In this document: positions 1-8,351 of the stretch, piece after piece | Position numbering within the stretch: the stretch's first letter is position 1 | Layout of the letters: every line of letters starts with the position of its first letter | Assembly: GCF_012276985.1 (NCBI RefSeq) | Contig: NZ_JAAXMM010000011.1 | Coordinates: forward strand, 124,001-188,000 | Direction of reading: 5' to 3' | Length of the DNA: 64,000 nucleotides | From: Agrobacterium sp. a22-2 | Lineage (GTDB): Bacteria > Pseudomonadota > Alphaproteobacteria > Rhizobiales > Rhizobiaceae | Position numbers and translations under genes: made by a program | Notes under the pieces: model-generated | The model's database searches: none | What the model was told of the DNA's origin: nothing | The model's input: the letters and a program-made list of their open reading frames with translations, nothing else

Positions 1-706
<706 letters not shown>

Positions 707-710
<4 letters not shown>

Positions 711-1672
711 TTGTTGCCTCGCGGGTTGAGGGCGTCGTTGAGGCCATCGCCGAGGAAGCTGAAGGCAACGGAGGCCAGGCCCAGCACGGCGGCAGGGGCG
801 GCCAAAAGATGGGGATAATGCTGCCAGACGCGCAGGCCGTCGGAGATCATGTTGCCCCAGCTGGGGGTTGGCGGATTGACGCCGACGCCGAGGAAGGAAA
901 AGGCGCTTTCCAGCACCATGGCGGTGCCGAGGCCGGCGCTGACCGAGACGATCAACGGACCCAGCGAGTTGGGCACGACATAGCGCATCATGATGATGCC
1001 GTTGGACAGACCGAGGGCGCGGGCGGCGGTGATATAGGCTCGGGAGCGGATCGACAGGACCTGGGCACGCACCAGACGAGCATATGGCGGCCAGGAAATC
1101 AGCGCCATGGAGCCGAAGACGAGGAAGAAGTCGATCCAGATGGTCTCGCGGTAGAACGGGTTGAGCGTCGCCAGATAACGCGCCTCCATCCATTGGGCGA
1201 TCGGCGTTTTCAGGGATGCGTTGATGACCACGACCAGCAGCAGGTTGGGCACGGACATAGTGATATCGGTCAGCCACATGATGACCCGGTCGAAGGGATC
1301 GCCGAAAAAGCCTGCGATGGCGCCGAGCATGGTGCCGATGAACAGCGCAATGGCAGTAACGACGACGGCCACCATGAAGGCGGTGCGCGTGCCGTAGACG
1401 ACACGGCTGAAGACATCGCGGCCGAGATCGTCGGTGCCGAACAGATGGGCCAGCGACGGCCCCTGGTTGCGGGCATCGAGATTCTGGCTGAGGAAATCGT
1501 AAGGCGCCAGATAGGATCCGAACAACGCGATGAAGGCTAGCAGCACGATCACCACCAGGCCGAACAGGGCAAGCCTGTTGCGCTTCAGCCGGAACCAGGC
1601 ATCGCGCCACAGGCTGACCGGGGCGTCTTCCGGCAGTGGATTTGTCTGGACAGGAATGGAGGACATGGTCAA
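707..1672 (-). CDS. Peptide-type ABC transporter permease (DppC family)
   Basis: Inner-membrane permease of 321 residues. The N-terminus has the short cytoplasmic arm and first membrane segment usual for DppC/OppC (LFGLVVIVLLAFIALFGSY around residues 40-58), followed by the family motif FGTDDLGRDVFSRVVYG near residue 80. A binding-protein-dependent transport domain follows, with the EAA-loop (ARALGLSNGIIMMRYVVPN) around residues 220-240 and conserved GLNDALNPRG at the C-terminus. It overlaps the ATPase gene by 4 nt, and the other permease gene overlaps its start, so all are one operon. Assignment to family is firm; the transported solute is unknown, and the divergent catabolic genes at 4785 suggest a sugar-acid-like or amino-sugar compound rather than peptides (inference). 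Confidence 0.95.
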
Positions 1673-2625
1673 CGGCTCCTCTTGGTGTCGTTGGCACGCG
1701 GGTCGAGCAGCGGATAGAGCACGTCGACCAGCAGGTTGGAGATCATCACCAGGAAGGAGCCGATCAGGGTGATGGCGAGGATGACCGGGAAATCGGAATT
1801 GATGAGTGCCTGCACGGTGAGCCGGCCAAGACCCGGCAGGCCGAACACCAGTTCGACGAAGATGGCGCCGTTGACGATGGTGATCATGATCAGGCCGAGC
1901 TGGGTGACGACCGGGGTCAGGACCGGGCGCAGGATGTGGCGCAGGGCGACGATCACCTCCGGCACGCCCTTGGCGCGGGCCGTGCGGACAAAATCCTCCG
2001 ACAGCACTTCGATGACCGCGGCGCGCGTCTGGCGGATGATCAGGGCGATCGGCTGGAAGGACAGGACGATCAACGGCAGGATGATGCGGGCGTCGAAGAC
2101 GCCGCCCCAGCCATAGGGAACGTTGATACCCGGCAGCAGCACGATCAACCCGACCATCAGCAGAGGACCGGCGACATAGGCAGGAATGGCCCAGAGGAAA
2201 AGGGCCGAGCCGAGGATGATGTAATCGAGGCGGCGGTTCTGGTTGAGGGCCGCGATCATGCCGAGCGGAATGGCGACGACGGCGGTCAACACGATCGAAC
2301 AGAGCGCCAGCTTGAAGGAGACCGGGGCGGCGGCTGAAACCATGGCCCAGACCGAGCGGCCGGAGGTCAGCGAGTTGCCAAACTTGCCCTGGACGATGTT
2401 CAGCACATAGGAGCCGAACTGCTCGAAGAAGGGCCGGTTGAGGCCGGCGCTTTCGCGGATCGCCTCGATCTTTTCGGGATTGTAGGCGACGTCACCGGGC
2501 GCCCGGAGGAATATCAGCTTGATCGGATCGCCCGCCCCGTAATAGGCCAGCGCATAGACCGCCATCATGACCAGAATGACCGACGGCACCCATATGGCGA
2601 ACCGTGTTGCGATATAGCGCAGCAT
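1669..2625 (-). CDS. Peptide-type ABC transporter permease (DppB family)
   Basis: 318-residue inner-membrane permease of the DppB/OppB family. I place the start at the ATG at 2625 (MLRYIATRFAIW) because GGAGG lies 10 nt upstream and the protein then begins with the normal DppB N-terminus; a longer frame reaches 2682 but adds only a proline/glycine-rich tail. Seen: N-terminal membrane helix, periplasmic loop, then the transport domain with ARAKGVPEVIVALRHILRP as the EAA loop contacting the ATPase. It overlaps the DppC-type gene by 4 nt. The DppB/DppC order behind a solute-binding protein gene is the standard Dpp/Opp layout. A hairpin at 2792-2822 separates it from the binding-protein gene. Confidence 0.94.
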   Translation of the reverse strand: MLRYIATRFAIWVPSVILVMMAVYALAYYGAGDPIKLIFLRAPGDVAYNPEKIEAIRESAGLNRPFFEQFGSYVLNIVQGKFGNSLTSGRSVWAMVSAAAPVSFKLALCSIVLTAVVAIPLGMIAALNQNRRLDYIILGSALFLWAIPAYVAGPLLMVGLIVLLPGINVPYGWGGVFDARIILPLIVLSFQPIALIIRQTRAAVIEVLSEDFVRTARAKGVPEVIVALRHILRPVLTPVVTQLGLIMITIVNGAIFVELVFGLPGLGRLTVQALINSDFPVILAITLIGSFLVMISNLLVDVLYPLLDPRANDTKRSR

Positions 2626-2791
2626 GCCGCGAATTCCTCCCGCCTTGCGTCCCGTGCCGGCCGGGCCGGGTGCGGGGCGCATTATGCACCTGTTTCAGCC
2701 GTTTTCCGCAAGTTCACCAAGGATAATGCGACGGCCATCTTATCTGCCGATGGCGTTCCCTCAGACATCAAGGCAACGCTATCGGCAGGAA

Positions 2792-2822
2792 GACCTGCGC
2801 GACGATTTTGCTCGCGCAGGTC
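2792..2822 (-). terminator. Hairpin downstream of the ABC solute-binding protein gene (attenuator / mRNA stabiliser)
   Basis: Perfect 11-bp stem GACCTGCGCGA / TCGCGCAGGTC with a 9-nt loop, starting 16 nt after the stop of the binding-protein gene and about 165 nt before the permease start. There is no U-tract, so a full terminator is unlikely; a 3'-protecting hairpin that keeps binding-protein mRNA more abundant than permease mRNA is the usual role of such elements. Confidence 0.6.
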
Positions 2823-2837
2823 CTGTGGATAGGGCTA

Positions 2838-4490
2838 TCAACCGACCGTGATCTCCCACGGCCGGGCGACCTGCCAGTCGAGGTTCTTATCGATGCCCTT
2901 CACTTCGGCCGTTGCCCAGCGCGACATGGTCTGGGCGTACCAGGGGATGAAGGCCCAGTCGTCGCGGAAGGCCTTCTGGGCGTCCTGCGCCAGCGTCACG
3001 CGCTGCGGATCGTCGGCGGCCTTGGTGGCGGCTTCGGCCAGGAGGCTGTCGACCTTGTCGTTCTTGTAGCCGCCCATCTTGTTCTGGGCATTGGACGAAG
3101 TCGAGGCGATCGATCCCTGCAGGTAGGACACTGCGTCGGGGACGCGGGTGCCGACGTCGTCGCGGAAAATCTGCACCGCGTTCTGGTCGGGGCCGGCATA
3201 GGCATCCTGCTGCGGCTTCATGTCGACGGCGGTGATGCCGAGATTCTGGCGCCATTGCTCGGCAATGAACTGCGCCGCCATTTCGATGGCCGGGCCGGAG
3301 ACGCCGACGAACAGCAGCTTGGGCAGGCGTTCAGGCCCGCCATAGCTGGATTCGGCCAGAAGTTTCTTGGCGCCTTCCGGATCGTAGGGGAAGGGCTCGA
3401 AGCCACTGTTTTCGGCGCCCGGCACCGAGTTGAGGACCTGGTCGGTCTTCTTGTGCGGTCCATCGGGGAAGGAGGCCTTGATCAGGCCGTCCCGGTCTAC
3501 CGCGCGGATCAGCGCTTCGCGCACCTTCGGATCGTCCATCGGCGCGCGCGCCGTGTTGAACCAGAAATGCTGGCTGGTCGGGATCAGCGGGCCGGAGGCG
3601 AAATCGGCACCCAGGTCCTGCACGATGGTCGAGGTGACCAATTCGGTATGGGCGTTGAATTCGCCTGACTTCAGCAGCGAGGTTGCCGTGACATTGTCCT
3701 CGATCGAGCTGATTTCTATGCGCGCCAGTTTCGGCTTCGGACCAAAGAAGTTCTCGTTCGGCTCGAAGGTCAGCGTGCCGGCATCGAGATCGATCGCCGT
3801 CAGCTTGAAGGGGCCGGAATAGACGGCTTCGCTGTCGGGCATGTACCAGTCGGCCACTTCCTGGCCATCGGCACCGCGCGACTGGGACGCCTTGGTGATC
3901 GGCGCGATATGATTGGCAACGCGCATGAAATAGATCGGATCGGCTTCGCTGAGCGTGACGACAACCGTGTCTTCGTCCGGTGTCGCGATGCCGGAAATTT
4001 CGGTGGCGCTGCCCTTGCTGACCTCGGAATAGCCGGCAATCTTGCTCAAGACCTGGTCGGCGCGCTGGTTCTTGGTGTTCGGCATGGCCGATACGTTCCA
4101 CGAGCCCTTGACGTCTTCTGCGGTGATCTTGCTGCCGTCGGAGAAGGTCGCCTTGGGATCGATCTTGAAGGTCCAGACCTTGTCGCCGTCCGACGGTTCC
4201 CAGCTGGTGAAGACATAAGGATTGATCTTGCCATCGGCATCGAAATACATCGGTGCGGCCCACCAGATGGAATTCCAGCGATAGGGCACGCCACCGCCGC
4301 GAAGCGGCGACCAATCCTGGTTGAAGGCCGGGTTGGCGACCTTGAGAACCTGTCCATCAGCCGCCATGACAATGCGGGCATTCATGCCGGCGATCGTCAA
4401 GCCGATCGTGGCGCCAAGACCGAGCTTCAGGGCTTGGCGACGCGAAATGGATGTCTTCCCAGCGGAAGCGTAGTCTTTCTGCTTGTTCAT
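2838..4490 (-). CDS. ABC transporter periplasmic solute-binding protein, family 5 (DppA/OppA type), Tat-exported
   Basis: 550-residue extracytoplasmic binding protein that delivers solute to the permeases downstream. Start chosen at the ATG at 4490, with GGAGG just upstream; the open frame continues much further upstream but that extension covers AT-rich promoter DNA and an opposite-strand gene. The N-terminus contains a twin-arginine signal (SISRRQALKLGLGATIG, cleavage likely after VMA near residue 45), so export is probably via Tat. The body matches the SBP_bac_5 family: VWTFKIDPKATFSDGSKITAEDV near residues 105-127, NTARAPMDDPKVREAL and YDPEGAKKLL further on. First gene of the transporter operon. 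The ligand cannot be read; neighbours suggest a compound feeding the 4785-9326 enzymes (inference). Confidence 0.94.
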   Translation of the reverse strand: MNKQKDYASAGKTSISRRQALKLGLGATIGLTIAGMNARIVMAADGQVLKVANPAFNQDWSPLRGGGVPYRWNSIWWAAPMYFDADGKINPYVFTSWEPSDGDKVWTFKIDPKATFSDGSKITAEDVKGSWNVSAMPNTKNQRADQVLSKIAGYSEVSKGSATEISGIATPDEDTVVVTLSEADPIYFMRVANHIAPITKASQSRGADGQEVADWYMPDSEAVYSGPFKLTAIDLDAGTLTFEPNENFFGPKPKLARIEISSIEDNVTATSLLKSGEFNAHTELVTSTIVQDLGADFASGPLIPTSQHFWFNTARAPMDDPKVREALIRAVDRDGLIKASFPDGPHKKTDQVLNSVPGAENSGFEPFPYDPEGAKKLLAESSYGGPERLPKLLFVGVSGPAIEMAAQFIAEQWRQNLGITAVDMKPQQDAYAGPDQNAVQIFRDDVGTRVPDAVSYLQGSIASTSSNAQNKMGGYKNDKVDSLLAEAATKAADDPQRVTLAQDAQKAFRDDWAFIPWYAQTMSRWATAEVKGIDKNLDWQVARPWEITVG

Positions 4491-4784
4491 GCGATCCTCC
4501 CCTTGCGTGAAACCAAGCGCCGCCACTCCCTCCTCGGACCAGTCCAGGCGCTTTCGCCAACACTCGTCCGTTAATGTAAATATGTCAACTATAAATGCGA
4601 TATTGCGCCGTTGAATTTTAATGCCGTTATAAAAACTATTTGATATCAATAATTTAAGTGTAATGATAAAATCAGGATTTGTTTTTTGTATTGACAACTC
4701 GGCCTGTGTTGAGGACAAACGCCATCTCATGTGGCCCGCTCGGGAGTGGCGGTTGCCAGGATATTTCCTGAAGGAGGAGCAGGC
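4491..4784. promoter_or_regulatory. Divergent control region between ABC transporter operon and DapA-family/sialidase-like operon
   Basis: 294 nt without a gene, clearly AT-rich between about 4570 and 4710 compared with the coding DNA on both sides. It holds a perfect 10-bp palindrome TTGATATCAA (4640-4649) and a TTGT-N4-ACAA element (4686-4697). TTGACA hexamers occur on both strands (plus 4691-4696; minus near 4595-4590), but neither has a convincing -10 box at 17 nt. The plus-strand TTGACA lies inside the TTGT-N4-ACAA element, which would suit a repressor site. No regulator gene for this locus is inside the window. Confidence 0.5.
4686..4697. promoter_or_regulatory. Candidate operator TTGTATTGACAA
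   Basis: 4-bp arms TTGT/ACAA around a 4-nt centre, overlapping the plus-strand TTGACA hexamer about 90 nt before the DapA-family gene. Related elements TTGTTATAA (6985-6993) and GTTATAACAA (7111-7120) occur in front of the next gene pair of the same cluster, giving a possible common consensus TTGTTATAACAA. Short and statistically weak on its own. Confidence 0.3.
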
Positions 4785-5693
4785 ATGAACCCCAACCAGG
4801 TGGTGACCGGCGTCTATAGTGCGGCCTCGACGCCGCTGACTGAAAGTGGCGATCCGGATCTCGGTCTCTTCACCCGCCATTGCCGGCGTTTGCTGGATGA
4901 GGGTTGCCACGGCGTAGCACTGCTCGGCACCACGGGCGAGGCCAATTCCTTCTCGCAAGGGGAGCGCCGGACGGTCCTCGAAAGCGCGCTTGCGGCAGAC
5001 ATCTCGCCTGACCGGCTGATGCCGGGCACGGGCCTTGCTGCCATTCCCGATACCGTGGCGCTGACCCGACATGCCCTGTCTGTCGGCGTCACTCGCGTGG
5101 TCATGCTGCCGCCCTTCTACTACAAGGGTGTAAGCGACGAGGGGCTGTTTGCGGCCTATTCCCAAATTATTGAAAAGATTGCCGATAATCGTCTGCGGAT
5201 CATCCTCTACCATATCCCGCAGGTCTCCGGCATTCCGCTGTCCATTCCCCTGATCAGCCGTCTGGCCAAGGCGTTTCCGGAGATCGTGGTTGGCATCAAA
5301 GATTCTGCCGGAGAACTCGCCAACATGCAGGCCATCCTGGCGGAGCTGCCGAATTTCTCGGTGCTGGCCGGTGCCGATCCGCTGCTGCTGCCGCTCTTGA
5401 AGGCAGGTGGCGCGGGCTGTATCACGGCAACGTCCAATCTTGTGGCCGACAGCCTGCGGGTGGTGTTCGACCATGTCGCCGATCCGGCCAAGCTGGCGGA
5501 GGTCGAGGCGGCCCAGGCGCGCATCAACGCCTATCGCACGCTCTCCAATTCCTATGTGCAGATCCCGACCATCAAGGGCATGATTGCCCTGAAGACGGGA
5601 GAGGATGCCTGGTTCCGGACGCGGGCGCCGCTGATCAGTCTCAACGCGAGCGAGCGGGCCGAATTGACAACCAAGTTCACCGCGCTGAACTAA
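4785..5693 (+). CDS. DapA/NanA-family class I aldolase or dehydratase (dihydrodipicolinate-synthase family)
   Basis: 302-residue TIM-barrel enzyme of the DHDPS/N-acetylneuraminate-lyase superfamily, which forms a Schiff base between a lysine and a 2-oxo acid. Start taken at ATG 4785, 6 nt after AAGGAGGAG; a longer frame to 4731 would lie in the leader. Seen: GTTGEANS (pyruvate-carboxylate binding loop, near residues 46-53), the catalytic tyrosine in ILYHIPQ (Tyr142) and the Schiff-base lysine in GIKDSAG (Lys172). The YHIP motif replaces the YNVP of biosynthetic DapA, so lysine biosynthesis is unlikely. It is followed after 11 nt by an Asp-box protein. Possible roles: cleavage of a 2-keto-3-deoxy sugar acid, sialate-like lyase, or dehydratase; the sequence does not decide. 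Confidence 0.9.
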   Translation: MNPNQVVTGVYSAASTPLTESGDPDLGLFTRHCRRLLDEGCHGVALLGTTGEANSFSQGERRTVLESALAADISPDRLMPGTGLAAIPDTVALTRHALSVGVTRVVMLPPFYYKGVSDEGLFAAYSQIIEKIADNRLRIILYHIPQVSGIPLSIPLISRLAKAFPEIVVGIKDSAGELANMQAILAELPNFSVLAGADPLLLPLLKAGGAGCITATSNLVADSLRVVFDHVADPAKLAEVEAAQARINAYRTLSNSYVQIPTIKGMIALKTGEDAWFRTRAPLISLNASERAELTTKFTALN

Positions 5694-5704
5694 GGGAGGC
5701 TGTC

Positions 5705-6883
5705 ATGGACTTCACAGCCCTTGATCCGGCATTGGTTCCGGCCCTGATGACGGGAGAAGTTCGTCGAAATTCCGCCGAAAGCGGTCGTTTTGACGCCTAT
5801 CTGCCGTCGCCTTGCGTCCAGAATCATGCTGCGAACCTCGCCTTTCTGCCGGACGGCACGCTGACCTGCGTCTGGTTCGGCGGCACGATGGAAGGCATGG
5901 GCGACATTTCCGTTTACATGTCACGCCTGGCGCCGGAGTCCGATCGCTGGTCAGAGCCGGAAAAGATGTCGGATGATCCGGAGAAATCCGAGCAGAATCC
6001 TTTGATATTCAGGGCCCCTGACGGGCGCATCTGGCTGCTGTTCACCTCGCAGACCTCCGGAAACCAGGACGGCGCAGTTGTCAAACGGCGGGTCTCTGAC
6101 GATGGCGGCAAGAGCTTCGGCGCACCGGATATCCTGTGCGACAATCCGGGCACCTTCGTGCGGCAGCCCATCGTCGTGAATGGTGCGGGCGATTGGCTGC
6201 TGCCGGTTTTTCGGTGCATTCCGGAGCCGGGCCGACGCTGGACCGGGAATGTCGATACGGCCGGCGTGCTGGTATCGCGCGACAACGGCGTCAGCTTCGC
6301 TCTGCAGGATGTGCCGGACAGTCTCGGCGCCGTGCATATGAACATCGTGCCGCTGGGCGGGGCGGATATGGTGGCCTTCTATCGCAACCGTTTCGCCACG
6401 CAGATCCTGTGCAGCCGATCTGGCAATGATGGGCACAGCTGGAGCGCGCCGCGGCCGCTTGACCTGCCCAACAACAATTCGTCGATTCAGGCCGTTGGTT
6501 TGAAAAACGGCACTATTGCAATGGTTTACAACCATGCCAATGCCTCCATGTCGCAGGCGCGGCGCCATTCTCTCTATGACGAGATCGAGGGTGATGCTGT
6601 CCCCCAACCGCCATCGTCCGGCGGTGCGGTCTGGGGTGTGCCCCGGGCGCCGTTGAGCCTGGCTCTGTCGCGGGATGGAGGCCGGACGTTTCCGCTTCGG
6701 GTCGATCTGGATACCGGCGACGGCCACTGTCTCAGCAACAATTCCAAGGACAGCCTGAACCGCGAGTTCTCCTATCCCTCGATCGTCGAGGGACCGGATG
6801 GGGTCCTGCACATTGCCTACACCTATTTCCGGCGGGCGATCAAATATGTGCGGTTGGAGCCGGGCTATTTGTCGAAACTCTGA
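5705..6883 (+). CDS. Asp-box (BNR) sialidase-like glycosidase, cytoplasmic
   Basis: 392-residue protein with a six-bladed sialidase-type propeller predicted from its repeated Asp-boxes: SDDGGKSFGAP, SRDNGVSF, GNDGHSWSAP and SRDGGRTF all fit S/T-x-D-x-G-x-S/T-F/W. It belongs to the broad 'predicted neuraminidase' group. There is no signal peptide, so it acts inside the cell on an imported compound, unlike classic secreted sialidases. Arginines are frequent but I could not confirm the Arg triad and the catalytic Tyr/Glu of true sialidases. Translationally close to the DapA-family gene (11 nt gap) and therefore in one operon. A true sialidase is possible, but several members of this group act on other glycosides or catalyse eliminations. 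Confidence 0.82.
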   Translation: MDFTALDPALVPALMTGEVRRNSAESGRFDAYLPSPCVQNHAANLAFLPDGTLTCVWFGGTMEGMGDISVYMSRLAPESDRWSEPEKMSDDPEKSEQNPLIFRAPDGRIWLLFTSQTSGNQDGAVVKRRVSDDGGKSFGAPDILCDNPGTFVRQPIVVNGAGDWLLPVFRCIPEPGRRWTGNVDTAGVLVSRDNGVSFALQDVPDSLGAVHMNIVPLGGADMVAFYRNRFATQILCSRSGNDGHSWSAPRPLDLPNNNSSIQAVGLKNGTIAMVYNHANASMSQARRHSLYDEIEGDAVPQPPSSGGAVWGVPRAPLSLALSRDGGRTFPLRVDLDTGDGHCLSNNSKDSLNREFSYPSIVEGPDGVLHIAYTYFRRAIKYVRLEPGYLSKL

Positions 6884-7182
6884 GCGGATGTTGCTGTGAT
6901 TTGACATCTCGTCGGCACTTGTTCGTTGCTGCCCTGGTGGATGTCCGGGGCATCTCCATCTACAGGTGCAGATCTGCTCTACACTTGTTATAATCATTAT
7001 ATATCAATGTGATAGATTGTTTCTTTCTGAAAATTGCCTCGTCTTGTCATCAAGGTACCTGTCGAAATAAAACAAAAATGACCACCGTCTCTTGCCTTCG
7101 TCAGGCTTAGGTTATAACAAATTTACATGTTGTGATGCTTTGCGGGAGATTAAGGTGTCGCATGCTTGGGAGGATTGAGCCG
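6884..7182. promoter_or_regulatory. Intergenic control region before the alcohol dehydrogenase/PdxA pair
   Basis: 299 nt without a gene, AT-rich from about 6975 to 7130. Contains an inverted pair TTGTTATAA (6985-6993) and TTATAACAA (7112-7120), 118 nt apart; the second lies in a perfect 8-bp palindrome GTTATAAC (7111-7118). Either could be an operator half of a looping repressor. No convincing terminator was seen after the sialidase-like gene, so read-through is also possible. Confidence 0.4.
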
Positions 7183-8316
7183 ATGAACAGACTGGATACG
7201 CCGATTTCCATGGTGAGGCCGGGCCATATCGAGTTCGGCGTCGGCACGTCTGGGCGGCTTGGCGCCTGGGCGCAGGCAAAAGGCTATGGCCGTATTCTGG
7301 TCATCTCGGACGCCTTCAATGCAACGCGCACCGATGTGCTCGGCCTGAAGGGCGACGTGGTCGTATTTGGAGAGATCAAGGCGGAGCCCGATACGGGCGA
7401 TCTCGACAAGGTTCTGGAGGCCGCCGCCGAGGCCAGGGCGGACCTGATTGTTGGCTTCGGCGGCGGGAGCGCCATGGATCTGGCAAAGCTTGCTGCGGTG
7501 CTCGCGGACTCTTCGCAGTGTCTCTCTGATGTCGTCGGCGCCGGTCGGGTGGCGGCCCGCGGCGCGTCTGCGCTGGCGCAGGTGCCGACGACATCGGGCA
7601 CCGGCAGCGAAGCGGGCATTCGCGCGCTGGTCACCGATCCCGTCACCAAGGCGAAGATGGCCGTCGAAAGCATCCATATGCTGGCCGATATCGCGGTGAT
7701 CGATCCGGCGCTGACCTTCACGGTGCCGCCGCAGGTGACGGCCGCGACGGGCGTCGATGCCATGGCCCATTGCGTCGAGGCCTATACCAATCGCAAGTCC
7801 CATCCGGCGATCGATCTCTACGCCATTGAAGGCATCCGTCTGGTCGGGCGCTATCTGGCGCGCGCCGTGGCGGACGGATCGGACGCGGAAGCGCGCGCTG
7901 GCCTGTCGCTGGCCTCGCTTTACGGCGGCTATTGCCTGGGGCCGGTCAACACGGCCGGTGGTCATGCGCTGGCCTATCCGCTCGGCACCCGCTGGCATGT
8001 GCCGCATGGCGCGGCGAATGCACTGATCTTCCCGCATGTACTGGCCTTCAATGCGCCGGCTGTGCCGGAGAAGACCAAGGCGATCCTGCAGGCGCTGGAT
8101 CTGGCGCCTTCCGACGATATCCAGACGATCTTCGAAGGCACGCATGGTTTCTGCGCGGCACTCGGCATCGAGATGAGGCTTGCGGCGCTCGGCGTGCCGC
8201 AGAGCGATCTTGCGACGATGGCCGACGATGCCTTTGCCATTCGCCGCCTGCTCGACAACAATCCGCGCGATCTGTCGCGCGCCGATATTCTGGCGATTTA
8301 CGAAGCGGCTTTCTAA
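7183..8316 (+). CDS. Iron-containing (group III) alcohol dehydrogenase family protein
   Basis: 377-residue NAD(P)-dependent dehydrogenase. Start set at ATG 7183 preceded by GGGAGG; the frame opens earlier at 7132 but without a ribosome site. Seen: the dinucleotide-binding GFGGGSAMDLAK near residues 88-99, TTSGTGSEAG near 133, and the metal-binding region with VDAMAHCVEAYTNRKSHP near 190 and GGHALAYPLGTRWHVPHGAANA near 257-278, which supply the Asp/His ligands of Fe-ADHs. The preserved HGxANA motif argues for an active metal enzyme. It probably forms a transcription unit with the PdxA-family gene 35 nt downstream. Likely substrates are a short-chain polyol, hydroxy-acid or semialdehyde; nothing in the sequence fixes which. 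Confidence 0.9.
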   Translation: MNRLDTPISMVRPGHIEFGVGTSGRLGAWAQAKGYGRILVISDAFNATRTDVLGLKGDVVVFGEIKAEPDTGDLDKVLEAAAEARADLIVGFGGGSAMDLAKLAAVLADSSQCLSDVVGAGRVAARGASALAQVPTTSGTGSEAGIRALVTDPVTKAKMAVESIHMLADIAVIDPALTFTVPPQVTAATGVDAMAHCVEAYTNRKSHPAIDLYAIEGIRLVGRYLARAVADGSDAEARAGLSLASLYGGYCLGPVNTAGGHALAYPLGTRWHVPHGAANALIFPHVLAFNAPAVPEKTKAILQALDLAPSDDIQTIFEGTHGFCAALGIEMRLAALGVPQSDLATMADDAFAIRRLLDNNPRDLSRADILAIYEAAF

Positions 8317-8351
8317 GGCCATAGAAGAGCTTCGTTGTTAGGGAGGACATC

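Noticed and set aside
4491..5474. Possible N-terminal extension of the ABC binding protein to position 5474
   Set aside because: The extension covers the AT-rich promoter region and the antisense of the DapA-family gene; the Tat signal and GGAGG place the start at 4490.
4785..6883. Sialic acid catabolism (nan) locus
   Set aside because: DapA/NanA-family plus sialidase-like genes suggested it, but there is no NanK, NanE, NagA, NagB or sialic acid transporter, and the sialidase-like protein has no export signal.
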